This document shows, piece after piece, positions 10,866 to 21,400 of a stretch of DNA of 64,000 bases; position 1 is the stretch's first letter, and every line of letters begins with the position of its first letter. This DNA is from Smallanthus sonchifolius (lineage: Eukaryota > Streptophyta > Magnoliopsida > Asterales > Asteraceae): contig CM042023.1 of assembly GCA_023525975.1 (NCBI GenBank), positions 19,207,501 through 19,271,500 on the forward strand, read 5' to 3'. The notes beneath the pieces are model-generated. The model was given only the letters and a program-made list of their open reading frames with translations, was not told the DNA's origin and did not search any database. The translations under genes were made by a program, and so were the position numbers.

Positions 10866-13773
10866 TAGAGGTGCACAAATCGGTTTTTTTTTGGAACCGG
10901 ATCCGGTTCGGATCCGGACCGGTTCCGTCAAAGTTGGTCAATAACCGGATCCATTAGAACCGGTTCCGGTTCGGATCCGGTTCCGGGTGTGGAGACTTGG
11001 AACCTATTGGGACCGGTTCGGATATTTAGAACCGGACCGGTTAAAAAAAACCGGTTCCACCGGTTCCGAAAAAAAAAATTAAAAATTAACAAAGATACAC
11101 TATAAAATACATGTTTTATTTATTTTGTAGATTTTTTTAAGTTATTTAACAATAGTTCGTACAAAAAAAATACAAAAAACATAATTGAATCACAAAGCAT
11201 TAATTATTTATTATGTTTTCAATATTCTTCGTCGTAGTCTTTGTAACATCGGTTTTCATTCTTCTTCGCTTGAGATACGTTGGGCTTCATCGTAAGCTTG
11301 TTCTTCGTCCGAAAGTGGAGTCGCCGCCCCATGTTCTACTTCGAATTCATGTATTTCTTGTTCAACGTCAAGCTCGCCTTCTAGTTTTGCAACATGTTGT
11401 ACACGTTCGGCGGCATCCAAATGGTCCTTCAAGCAAATACACATCTCCATAGATTCCGGTGTAAGCCTCGTTCTTCGAATAGATAAAACCCTGTCACTAA
11501 GAGAAAAAGCGGATTCCGAAGCTACCGTGGAAGCTTGGACGGTTAGTAGGTCACGGGCCATTGCGGCTAGAACGGGATATTGGGATTCCCTTCCTTGCCA
11601 CCAACTCAAGATATCAAAGTTTTCAAACTCTTCGGATCTTAGAGTAGAAATAAAGTCGGTTGCTTGATATCTCCCAAGCTTTCTACTTGGTGTGGTTCCA
11701 CGAGCTCGTTTAGTATTTTCGTTTCTTAAAGTGTTAAATAAATTTAGCATCGGGTTCCTTGAACTACTAGAAGTTGAACCCGAACCCATTGATTCACGTA
11801 TGTTTGATGGATCACCACTTCCACCATATTTGCGTAAATAATAATCAAACATATTATTAAAAGCCGAATTGAAATCCCTTATTGCATTTGATTCAAAATT
11901 TGGGTCTTCCTCGAACATATTTAAATCATCCGATATTGATCCAATTAATGTTTCAACACCGGTTACATTAATCGTTGGGTTTAAGGCGGCCGAACATGTA
12001 ACAACGGCCGGCATTTCTGAAAAATATTTTTTAAATTTAGCTTTCATAGGTTTTACCATTTTTTCAAAAATAGTGCCGTGATATTCAAACTCTTTTAATT
12101 TATTACATATTAAGTATAATTGTTGAAGTATTAGCGAAGACGTGGGATAATAAACTCCCGATAAACATGTAGTTGCATTTTTAAAAACCTCAAGCAAATT
12201 AGTTAGTTTCTCGATCATATCCCAACTTATATTATCAAATTTTTGTAAACAACGTTTCTTTTGCACAAGTTCATCATGGAAATGTTTTAAAGTAATTCTT
12301 TGCCTTAAGGCCGATTCAAACATTTTCCAAGTCGAGTTCCATCTAGTAGGTACGTCCCAATTCGGACCTAAAAAGATGGAATCCGTTTGTTGGCACAAGT
12401 TTCTATAGTTTATATATCTTTTTTTGCTTGTGCTAAAAACTTCACGTAACATCACTTTAAAATTTTCTTTTACGTCTCTTATTTCTTGGACGTTTAGACT
12501 GTCTTGCACAACCAAGTTAATGATGTGTGCAACACATCGACTATGAAAAAAAAACACCGTTACAAGGCGGTTCATATTTTATTTTTAATTTTTCGACCGC
12601 GTTTGTGTTATTTGAAGCGTTATCAAAAGATATTGAAAATATTTTCGGTTGAATTTTATAAGTTTGAATTACCGAGTCTAAAATATAAAATAAGTTTTCA
12701 CCGGTATGTGGATATCCAAAATAATCAAACGCAATCGTACGCTTCATCATTTGCCACGACTCCGGTTGAACCCAATGTGCGGTAACGCAAAGGTACGATT
12801 CGGGTAAACCATGTGGAGCGGACCAAACGTCCGTTGTTAAGTTAATGCCGGTATTTAATTTTTCAAAACCTAAAATTAATTCTTTTTTGGCTCTTTTCCA
12901 CATTTTTAAACAATCTCTTCTCAAAGTAGAACGACTTACATTTGTGTAATTCGGTTGAAGCGTCTCTTGTATCATCCTCGTCAAGCGCGGATTATCAAAA
13001 TGATCAAAAGGCAAGCCTTCTTGAATGACGAAATGTGCCATTCTCTCACGAACACTTTCGACATTGTATTGCCAAACTCCTCCATCCCTACCAATTTGAG
13101 TTTGATTTTCACCTTCTTGAGTGTGTCTTGCGTGACTAGCAATATGTTTCCATAAACTGCTATTTCCCGCCGCAGCCAAAAGTTTACCACAACGTTTGCA
13201 ACGAGCCTTTTGCGAGCCGTTCGACATTTCGCATAAATCGAAATAAGCCCATATTTCTTGGTTTCGGGAGCAAGGAAGTATTGACACAACCGTAACATCG
13301 CTAGTAGAACCACCAACCGAATTTTGAGTGCTTGCGGAAGCCATGAGAGCGTTTTTTTTTTTGCTTAACGTGAGCGTTTTTTTGCGTTTTGAGAGCGTTT
13401 TTGAGTTTTGAGAGCTAGAATGTTGTGGTGAACTAACACAAACACCCAATACCTATTTATACTAAATTTCAATCCTTAAAAACAAAAAAAAAAACAAAAA
13501 AACGGCCATAAAACGGCTATATAGCCGTTTTTTTTTAACCCCAACGGCTAGAACCGGTTCCGAACCGGTTCCAAAATGTCCGAAAAAAACCGGTTCCAAA
13601 AAATCTGATTTTTATCCGATTTTTAACCGGTCCGTCAAAAAACCCAGAACCGGTCCCGGAACCGGCGGTTCTCATAATATCCGGACCGGTTCTAAAAAAA
13701 CCGGTTCTCACCGGATCCGGTTTCGGATAATCCATCGGATCGGTTCCGGTTCCGGTTCTTTTGTGCACCTCTA
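10866..13773 (-). mobile_element. hAT DNA transposon, nearly intact (2908 bp)
   Basis: Terminal inverted repeats TAGAGGTGCACAAA (10866) and its complement ending at 13773. A perfect 8-bp target duplication ATTGGAGG flanks it (10858-10865 and 13774-13781), the hallmark length for hAT. Both subterminal regions (about 10880-11070 and 13545-13765) are packed with ACCGGTTC/GGATCCGG words, probable transposase-binding sites. One transposase gene on the minus strand fills the middle. The element sits in the Ty3 LTR and is the youngest visible layer of the nest. A degenerate relative lies at 20205-20378. Confidence 0.95.
11256..13344 (-). pseudogene. hAT transposase (BED finger, hATC dimerisation domain), single frameshift
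   Basis: This would cut and paste the element by binding its subterminal repeats. I take ATG at 13344 as the start. A BED zinc finger follows (C49, C52, H67, H71). Next come the catalytic-region block TTDVWSAPHG, SFDNASNNT, CVAHIINLVVQDSL, WDVPTRWNSTW, and near the C-terminus the hATC block SWWQGRESQYPVLAAMARD with ASESAFSLSDRVLS and an acidic tail. The only break is at a run of nine T (minus strand; 12546-12554). The frame needs eight to continue, so it stops at 12541 and the second part is open from 12575 to 11256. Otherwise there are no stops. The frameshift could be genuine, an assembly error in the homopolymer, or bypassed by slippage. Confidence 0.85.
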
Positions 13774-13831
13774 ATTGGAGGTGCCAATCTGGTCACACGC
13801 CCGGGGTGTCCTGAAATCGGGTGTGACAATT

Positions 13832-14873
13832 TCTTTCATAATCCCAAGTTACCGATAAAGTCTGAGTTATTAAGCTCAGTGTTGGTATTGTCAAAATTAT
13901 CCACATGGTTCACTTCTTTCTCCTTTACTTTAAGGGATGCTTGGTATAGTTTACACAGATGTCAAGGTGTGCGACCAGCCTTTTGACCAGTGGTTTGAAC
14001 TTCCACATCTAAAACATGAACTTCCATGATTTTGAGACATGCTAGTTTCATTTTTAAATTTATTTTGTTGGTTGGGATTGCTATTTTGTGGAGTGTGGTA
14101 ATTATTGGCTCTTTGGCTACGACCACGACCACGACCATAATAATTACCTCAATTATGATTGTTGTTCCATTTGAAGGAATGGTTGCGACCATTATTACGG
14201 GTTTTATCTAAATGGCTACGTCCACGACCCCGTCCCCATTTACGTCCAGAATCTTTAATATCGTTATTGTTAACAGCATTAGCTTTTGAAAATGCTAGTG
14301 ATCCCGTTGGACGAGCTTCATGATTTTTCATTAATAGCTCATTGTTTTTTTCTATTACAAGGAGAAAAGAATTTAGATCATAATATCTTTTAAACTTTTG
14401 TAATCGATATTATTGTTGCAAGTTTATATTCGATGCATGGAATGTGGAGAAAGTTTTCTCCAACATATCTTCCTCCGTAACCTTTTGCCCACAAAATCGG
14501 AGTGTAGAGCATATTCTGGATAAAGCAGATGTGTACTCGTTTACTTTTTTAAAATCTTGGAACCTGAGATTGTTCCCTTCATCTCTAGCAGTAGGAAGCA
14601 AAACCTTTGATGACCAAATCTATTTTGTAAATCTTTCCACAACATGTATGGGTCATCACAATTTGAGTATTCAAATTGTAGCATTTTGTCAATATGTTTG
14701 TGGAGGTAGACATCAGCTTTCGCTTTGTCTTGCTCTGAACATTCATTTCCTTCTTGTATTGTTTCTAGGACTCCCATTGATTTTAGGTGCCTTTTGACGT
14801 GTGTCGTCCATGACATATAATTTTCTCCGGTGATTTCAAGAGCAGAAAATTCAATTTTTGCAATGTTTGACAT
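13832..14873 (-). pseudogene. Copia gag polyprotein N-terminal region, broken
   Basis: Begins MSNIAKIEFSALEITGENY (ATG at 14873). The fold typical of copia gag follows (YMSWTTHVKRHL, YLHKHIDKMLQFEY, MLWKDLQNRFGHQ), then an Arg/Gly/Asn-rich stretch (about 14330-14100) and a CCHC-type knuckle at about 14010. The knuckle reads CFRCGSSNHWSKGW, with Trp in place of the last Cys. The end HLCKLYQASLK is typical of the copia gag C-terminus. Several frameshifts break it. Confidence 0.75.
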
Positions 14874-14913
14874 TTTGTTGCTAAACATAATAAAGCAAAT
14901 AATAAGGTAAATA

Positions 14914-15078
14914 TTAGAATCCATATATATCAATAAGCATAGAGATACAATAGATTAGTAAAGCTATAAACACATATGAATAAAAAAAAAGTTTAAATTC
15001 TTCAGGTGGGACTTCAGCAAGTGAGATAATAAGTAAGATGAGCATTACAGTAGCCAACAACAAAACTTGGTGAATCAT
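14914..15078 (-). CDS. Small ORF with signal-peptide-like N-terminus in the copia leader (54 aa)
   Basis: ATG at 15078 opens 54 codons, just upstream of gag. Residues 2-21 (MIHQVLLLATVMLILLII and so on) form a hydrophobic helix followed by SLAE-VPPEEF, which looks like a secretion signal and cleavage site. A second hydrophobic run follows. It lies in the leader of an element whose family normally has no such ORF here. It may be captured exon sequence, a chance AT-rich ORF, or an upstream ORF affecting gag translation. Confidence 0.35.
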   Translation of the reverse strand: MIHQVLLLATVMLILLIISLAEVPPEEFKLFFYSYVFIALLIYCISMLIDIYGF

Positions 15079-15297
15079 CTTCGAAAATTGACTTGGATAA
15101 ATTTGAGAAAATTAGATAATCTGTTTATTGTAAGAGAAAAGAAATGGTCAATTTATAGCAAAAAATTATATCCGCTTACAAACGGTAATATTACTGTTGT
15201 GTCTGTTTGAAAATAACTTTTGTAAAAGAAAGAAAAAGGGTAATTGAGACATGAAATTATAAGACGTAAGAATAAAATTTAGAATGTACAAAATTAA

Positions 15298-15530
15298 GAA
15301 TGAATAAAAAATGTTAGTATGCATAAATAAACGTTTGCATAAGAATAAAATGTTAGTATGAATAAATAAACGTTAGTAGTCATAATTAAAAGTTAGTTGA
15401 CATAAAAATAAAAGTTAGATGCATAAATAAAAGTTAGATGCATAAATAAATGTTAGATTGACATAGAAATAAAATGTTAGTTGCATAAATAAAAGTTAGT
15501 ATGCATAAATAAAATGTTAGATGGTTAGTA
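15298..15530. repeat. Minisatellite in the copia leader
   Basis: About ten imperfect units of roughly 18-24 bp built on GTTAGATGCATAAATAAAA. It sits between the PBS and the small ORF. Confidence 0.8.
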
Positions 15531-15702
15531 GTTCCATTAGTTATCGAATGTCCATAATAAGATGTTTTATATACTCATTTCATTTATCATAATACTTATC
15601 TTCTCGGTGTATATTATGGATTCTTATTAATAAAGTGCTTACCTTGCTTATGATGGATGTCTTTATGTTTTATGATCTTCTTGATTAAGATATAAGAACT
15701 AT

Positions 15703-15714
15703 CGTGCTGATAAC
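15703..15714 (-). other. Primer-binding site of the copia element
   Basis: The minus strand reads GTTATCAGCACGA immediately inside the LTR end TATTATAACA. TTATCAGCACGA-type PBSs are known from plant copia elements. Confidence 0.6.
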
Positions 15715-15715
15715 G

Positions 15716-15984
15716 TGTTATAATATAACTATAATTACCACAAGATTAGTGTTGTAAATTAAGAGATTAAAGATGATTATAAGAATAAGAAGTAGAAAGA
15801 TGCATAACTTTATAAAAGTGTATACATGAGATGCACTTTCTCATTCACTTTGAGGTGGTATTTATACTACAAAAAAGTTAACCACATGGTAGACAAGTAA
15901 ACAAGATAAACTATTTGGAGTACAAATAGGCATGAAGCTAGGTTGAAAATTGTGTTCATCCATTTTCAATAATATTTCATAACA
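15716..15984 (-). repeat. 5' LTR of the copia element (269 bp)
   Basis: The minus strand starts TGTTATGAAATATT and ends TATTATAACA, with matching TGTTAT/ATAACA termini. A TATA box GTATAAATACC lies at about 15855. The pairing with a 3' LTR cannot be checked within the window. Confidence 0.65.
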
Positions 15985-16200
15985 ATTTTTATAAATTTCC
16001 GTAGCATAACCACTGTAAATCAAACATTTTCATTAATTTCATGTTTTAAAAAATTATTATTGTATAAATACAATGTCAACCCCACATATCTAAGTATCTT
16101 AACTTATCCACAATATCGAGTTGTAACCCAGAGTAACATTACAATTAATCTAAGTATTTCAACGATAAATATATATGTACGTGCAATTTGGGAAACTTAC

Positions 16201-16276
16201 CTTGGAAAACAAAAATGCTAGTCGTCAGAAGAATAACCAGACAAAATTGATTCATCTTTGCTTTATGTATCTTCAT
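16201..16276 (-). CDS. Orphan first exon encoding a signal peptide
   Basis: ATG at 16276 encodes MKIHKAKMNQFCLVILLTTS plus IFVFQ. The exon then ends in a consensus donor AAG|GTAAGT (exon end 16201). Exon 1 coding only a signal peptide, with phase-1 splicing to a Cys-rich exon, is the usual layout of plant defensin-like genes. No Cys-rich exon is present between the donor and the copia LTR at 15984, 215 bp downstream. The second exon may have been pushed away by the nested elements or lost. The family assignment is inference. Confidence 0.35.
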
Positions 16277-16395
16277 ATGTAATTGTGTAATGGGCGCGTT
16301 GGTGACAAGACGACCACCTAGTCGTTCGTGAGTCTCCACCGACGTGGTCTAACTAAGTTTTTCTCCAATAAAAATGATAAAAACTTTATAGATGT

Positions 16396-17778
16396 TTGAA
16401 TTCCATTTAACTTTTTTTTTGAAAGGTAGAAAATTTTTATAAACAAAAGCCCCAACTAACAGAAGTTAGCAGGAACCAAAACAACCAGGACAAAATAGAA
16501 TACAGAACCAGGACAAAATAAAATACAGGACCAGGAAATACATATTTTGCAGAAATCAAAAACTAAAAGCATACCACTGCTCCCAATCAAGGGGTCCAAT
16601 ATTAAGCCTATTTTTAGCTCATAAGAAATTAGAGCATTTTATATCCTCAAACAGTCGGGTCAAATACGAGCTTTTCCTCCCAAAAATAACTTCATTTCTA
16701 TGTTTCCATAGGCACCATACCGCCGTGAGAATAATCACCTAGAAAGTTTTATCTCTAATTGTATCCGCCAGATTAACTTTAGCCAAAAGAAACACATCTC
16801 GAACCGAGAATACATAAATTTGGGAGATTTTACACCAAGAACTAATGAAACTCCAAACCATAGAGACATAGTAACAAGAAGTAAAAAGATGTTCAGTTGT
16901 TTCATCACTTTGAGAACACAAAGGGAAAATGATAGACTCCAACGGAATATGTCTTCGAACCAAGGCCTGCCGGATAGGGATTCTATCCAATTCCGCTCTC
17001 CAAGCAAAAATATTAAGTTTAAGGGGCACACCTTTGATCCAAACTAAGATGAAGCAATCCGGATAGCTGTAGGATTGAGCAAGAATAAGATGCATAGACT
17101 TAACTGAGAAACCGCCTTTGTCATCCGCCGTCCATGTCCACACACCCCCCTTCGCGACCAGCATCTCCTTAATATCTAGATTATGCGAATTAAGAACTAT
17201 TTCCAGCTTTTTAATATTACCCCAAACACCCGCAATGTCCCTCCGGCCAGGGATTAGAGCGCTATTACGTGTGGTTGCATGAATGCACTGAATTACGTTC
17301 TTCCAGAAAAGACTTGCTTCATTCTTGAATCTCCACCACCCAAACCTAGTCCGCCATTAGCTTTAGGAGCACAAACCCTTTCCCAATTAACCCAATTGAT
17401 CTTTTGAGTAGTCTCGGTTCCTCCCCAAAGGAAGTTTCTCCTTATTTTTTTCCAGTGCATTAATAACTTTGTCAGGAGCTTTGTAAAGAGAGAAAAAATA
17501 AACTGGAAGACTGTTAAGCACCGCACGAATTAAAACCGCCCGACCTCCAATTGAGAGATTTTTTGTTTTCCAACTCGATAACCGAGCTTCAAAGGTATCA
17601 ATAACTGGCTTCCATTTTTTTACCAAATTCATATTAGCACCAACAATGAGTATGAGGTATGAGAAAGGACATGAACCCACTTTGCATTGAACTATATTGG
17701 CTAAATCAGAGACTTCGCAATCAGGCACGTTAATGCCAAGAAGACTATATTTTCCAGTGTTGATTCCCTTTAACTTTT
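16396..17778 (-). mobile_element. LINE (L1-like), 5'-truncated, with target duplication
   Basis: Poly-A tail on the minus strand at about 16420-16412. Imperfect target duplications of about 17 bp, TTGAATTCCATTTAAC (16397-16412) and TTGATTCCCTTTAAC (17760-17774), flank it. About 1.35 kb of the 3' end of ORF2 remains. Flanking duplication, A-tail and 5' truncation together show target-primed insertion. Confidence 0.8.
16739..17728 (-). pseudogene. LINE ORF2 C-terminal part (RT thumb region and zf-RVT domain)
   Basis: The minus strand gives ARLSSWKTKNLSIGGRAVLI and KINWVNWERVCAPKANGGLG, the classic plant L1 region after the RT catalytic core. A zf-RVT-type domain follows (WIKGVPLKLNIFAWRAELDR, then CSQSDETTEHLFTSC). 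A frameshift near 17450 and stops between 17290 and 17164 disrupt it. Confidence 0.8.
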
Positions 17779-18459
17779 AATTTTTTTTATATAAAAGATG
17801 ATAAAATAAACCAAAGAGATCGAGTATGAAAAAAAAACACTATCGATCCAAACAAAAAATTACTACTTGTGCTTTCCTTTTTTTTTGTTAGTTTTTTAAA
17901 TTTATTTAAACAACACCCAATAAGATTGTACCCAAGATCCAAGCAAAACATTACTCTAAAATGATTAGATAGTGGCTTATATTTGACTCCTTTTACCACT
18001 TCCCATTTGTCAAGAACAAGGGAAAATGACTTTTTTGATATCATAAATGGCTACATCAATCATAACATATGACATTTTCTATGTAATTTCCCTGCATATA
18101 ATACAAAAACATATTTATTTTACTATTATGATACTCAAGAAATTCAGATATTGGTAAGCCAATTTAGCATGGCAATCTTGACCCACAAGTATTATTATTA
18201 ATTATTTTTTGATAGTTTTAGAACAAGTCTTGAACTTTCATGGATGTTTCAAGATCTTAACCACCCTTTAATCTCTCCTCACCAATGATGTTTTTATACA
18301 AGTTTCATAATACTTAAATTAAGTTATCATTAACTTAATTAGTGTTTTATAATGAATTTAATATATATTTTATAATTTAAGACTTGCAAGTTGAATAGTT
18401 AAGAAAAGGTAACTACTAGTTTATATGTGGATGGTATACCTTGCCAAAGTCTTTTGAGC
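17779..18459 (+). other. Intergenic, upstream region of the DUF1666 gene
   Basis: AT-rich sequence between the LINE target duplication and the start codon. I see no coding or repeat structure. The promoter of the DUF1666 gene should be here, but no single TATA box stands out. Confidence 0.4.
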
Positions 18460-21400
18460 ATGGCTGTGCTTGCACACTGTTGGTTTATAATCGAATACTG
18501 CTTGATCCCAGATGGATTTACAAAATGGTTTTTCCTAAGCTTTTATATTAATCCTTTCTTTCTTTTCTTTTGTCAAATTTTCTTATGGATCAAAACCCTA
18601 AAAAGATGGATCTTTTACATCATCTTTCTCCTCAATCAGAACCTATTTTCACACATTCTTGGAGTTTTCAGACGTTTCTTGATCATAGCATGCTCGTTTT
18701 CTGGATTCAGTGATGGTAACACTGAACCAGCACTGAATCCAGAAGACGAGGATATGTGGTATGAAGTTACTGATTCGTTTAGCACTTCGAATACTACTTC
18801 TGGGATCTTGTTTTTACGCTATGAAAGTTCTTGTGAAAGTCCTAAAATAGCCTTTTGTGACGTTCACTTTAAATCGGTTGATCAAGAAACTGTATCGGTA
18901 TGCTCAAGTTCGGGTCTTGATGATGAAATCACAAGTTTTTCGGGTGCAAGTTCACCGGTTAGTTCTTACTCTTTCCCTAGCCGTAGGGACATAGAGGTGA
19001 TTTCAAGCACACCATCATCAACATGCACTTTATTAGAAGATGATCAGGAGGCTGCTAACAATGATGGAGCCGAGGACGGGTTAACAGGTGCAGATGATCT
19101 GACTCCGTTACTGGTCGTTAAACCTGATGAAGAAGAAGCGGATTCATTCTACAAATCATACACCGAAAGAATGAAGTGGTTTGATCTTCTTAACCAAGAA
19201 CGAACATGCGGACTAAGTGAGTTTCTATCTTTTCCTTCTTTGTCGAAGTTTTTTTTACTAAGGTGTGAATTTCTGACACGACATGTACCACGAAAGTGAT
19301 GGGTTTGGGTTTAGTTTAAACATGTTTGTGTTAGCTCCGGGTTGAACCCTACAAACACTTTGAGCTAAAGAGGTTGTATTTGGGTCAACAGGTTAATTCA
19401 TGTATTGACCAGATTATTTTTGTAAATATTTTTTACAAATATGTTTTATGTGATAACTTAAACTGATTGATTATTTTATGTCATAATTTAAAAGATAAAA
19501 AGAGATCAAACATAATTTTTTACACATATTTGTATGTTTGGTTGTAAATTTACAATCTTGGAGTACTAATATGCAAAAATAAATCGAGTCAAAATATGGG
19601 TTGTTTTCATGTCACTCCGTGTATACACTTTTCAGGTTCATGTTTGTGACATGATTTTCAGTTCATGTTGTGTCTGGGTCCATGCCTTGTTCGGGTTCGT
19701 GACTGCCCATTTAACAACCATACATTCCATCATTAAGAGATGATTAATTTCTAATGTTGTAGATGCAGTTCTTGCAAAGAAACAATATATGGATGGTGAA
19801 AAAAGAATTTTAAAGAGCTTGGAAAGTGACTTTGAGATGGTGTATGTGGCTCAAGCATGTTTATCATGGGAAGCACTCCACTACCAATACAGAAAGCTTG
19901 ACAGTATAATAACTTCTTGTGCTGATACTACTTGTACATCTCCCTATGGTGCTTTATGCAGCAGTACCTTGGTAAATAAATTTCAGAGGTTTCAAATTCT
20001 GCTTAAGAGGTTTATGGAGGATGAAAGAACTGCAAAGGGTAAAAGATATTGGAATTTCATACAAAAAAGGTCTTCTCTCAGCAGCTTACTTCAAGTTCCT
20101 CATATTTCAGGTACAGAATATTATTCATCAACTATTTATAAGAATATAATAAAGATAATTATACAAGATACCTAATGAAATCATATCTCTGTAAAGATTA
20201 TTATAAGGGAAACCGAGTCGGTTTGAAACCGGTTCCGTATCGGTTCGGATAGGTTTTAATCGGTTTCAACAGAAATATCTCAAACTGATTTCAAATTATC
20301 GGGTCGGGTTGAAACTGATTTCTGAATCAATTTCGGATCCGGTTTTAGATCATGATGCGGTTTGAATGAGCACCTCTAACTATGGTAGTATGAAATCACC
20401 TCTAGTTATATAGGTATGCAATATGTTTACACCTTTGAGTTCTGGGCCTACACTAATCATGGCCCAAATGTTCTTTTGTAACTTGGAAAAATAAAATTGT
20501 AACCATACTGCAAACCCAAATCATAAAAACCTAGATTCGCCACTTTTTTAGAATATCTTAATTGTCCTTTCATCGTATCCATCTTTGTGTTGGTCACTAG
20601 GGTGTTAAATGGATCGTGTTTGTAAGTTGATGTGTCAAACCCAACATAAACCAGAACATAACACGGACCCAAAAATCGTGTCAGGCTGAGACAATAAAAC
20701 TAAACACGACACGAGTTGTACATAACCCGTTTGACCCGAAGTTATATTTTATTTTTTCACATATTAATCAATACTTAAAATTACAAATTTACAACTAAAC
20801 ATACAAATGTACATAAAATAATTACTTACAAACTATAAAATCTAATACTCATTTCTTTTCTCTTTAAAATTGAAGTAAAAAAATCAAAATGAGTTTGTTA
20901 TTTTACAAAACAGTTCTTTCTAAATTTTAAAAGATAAACGGGTTAACACACGAAATAGTCATATCAACCCAAACATGATCATTTAGCTTAATTTTCGCAA
21001 GTTCGGCGTAAAACTAACCCGAACTCATTTAGGCTAAACCTCAATTCACAAATTATGTTAGGTTTGTATCGTTTTTCATGTAATGTTTGAAATTTACACC
21101 GTTAAGGGTAAGATACATACCACACGAGATGATTGCACTCGTGGATCTCTTACCCGCGTTAGGTGGGTCTTTGCAGATAACTTACAAGTAGTACTGTAGA
21201 CAAACCGAACCAAACCAAACGAGACGTTGTTCATGTTCATTCGTTAAGCTTTTATCGGACAAACAAACGGTTGATGAACACATAACCGAATGAAATTTTG
21301 TGTATGTATTCATTTGTTAACATTGTAAACGAACACAAACAAACATAAATTAACACAAGTGAAAATAAACGAACACAAACGAATACAAATGAACATAAAC

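Larger units (their letters stand above)
9202..13828 (+). repeat. 3' LTR of the Ty3/gypsy element, split by an hAT transposon
   Basis: Starts TGTAACACC after the polypurine tract and ends GGTGTGACA at 13828, matching inverted termini with one mismatch. Without the hAT insertion and one target copy it is about 1.7 kb. U3 has a palindrome cluster (9317-9640) and a TATA box (9660-9676). Confidence 0.8.
13832..15984 (-). mobile_element. Ty1/copia retrotransposon, 5' part
   Basis: Minus strand order: 5' LTR (15984-15716), PBS (about 15714-15703), leader with a tandem repeat and a small ORF, then gag (14873 to about 13832). Gag is cut by the end of the Ty3 LTR at 13828, so the Ty3 element inserted here. 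The copia pol and 3' LTR should be left of the window. Confidence 0.75.

Noticed and set aside
11213..12785. Plus-strand ORFs across the hAT transposon
   Set aside because: They are shadows of the minus-strand transposase and lack any domain.
14444..14797. Plus-strand ORF opposite copia gag
   Set aside because: Shadow frame; the conserved gag motifs are on the minus strand.
15298..15530. CRISPR-like regular repeats
   Set aside because: The units are contiguous and diverged with no unique spacers, in a plant retrotransposon leader. It is a minisatellite.
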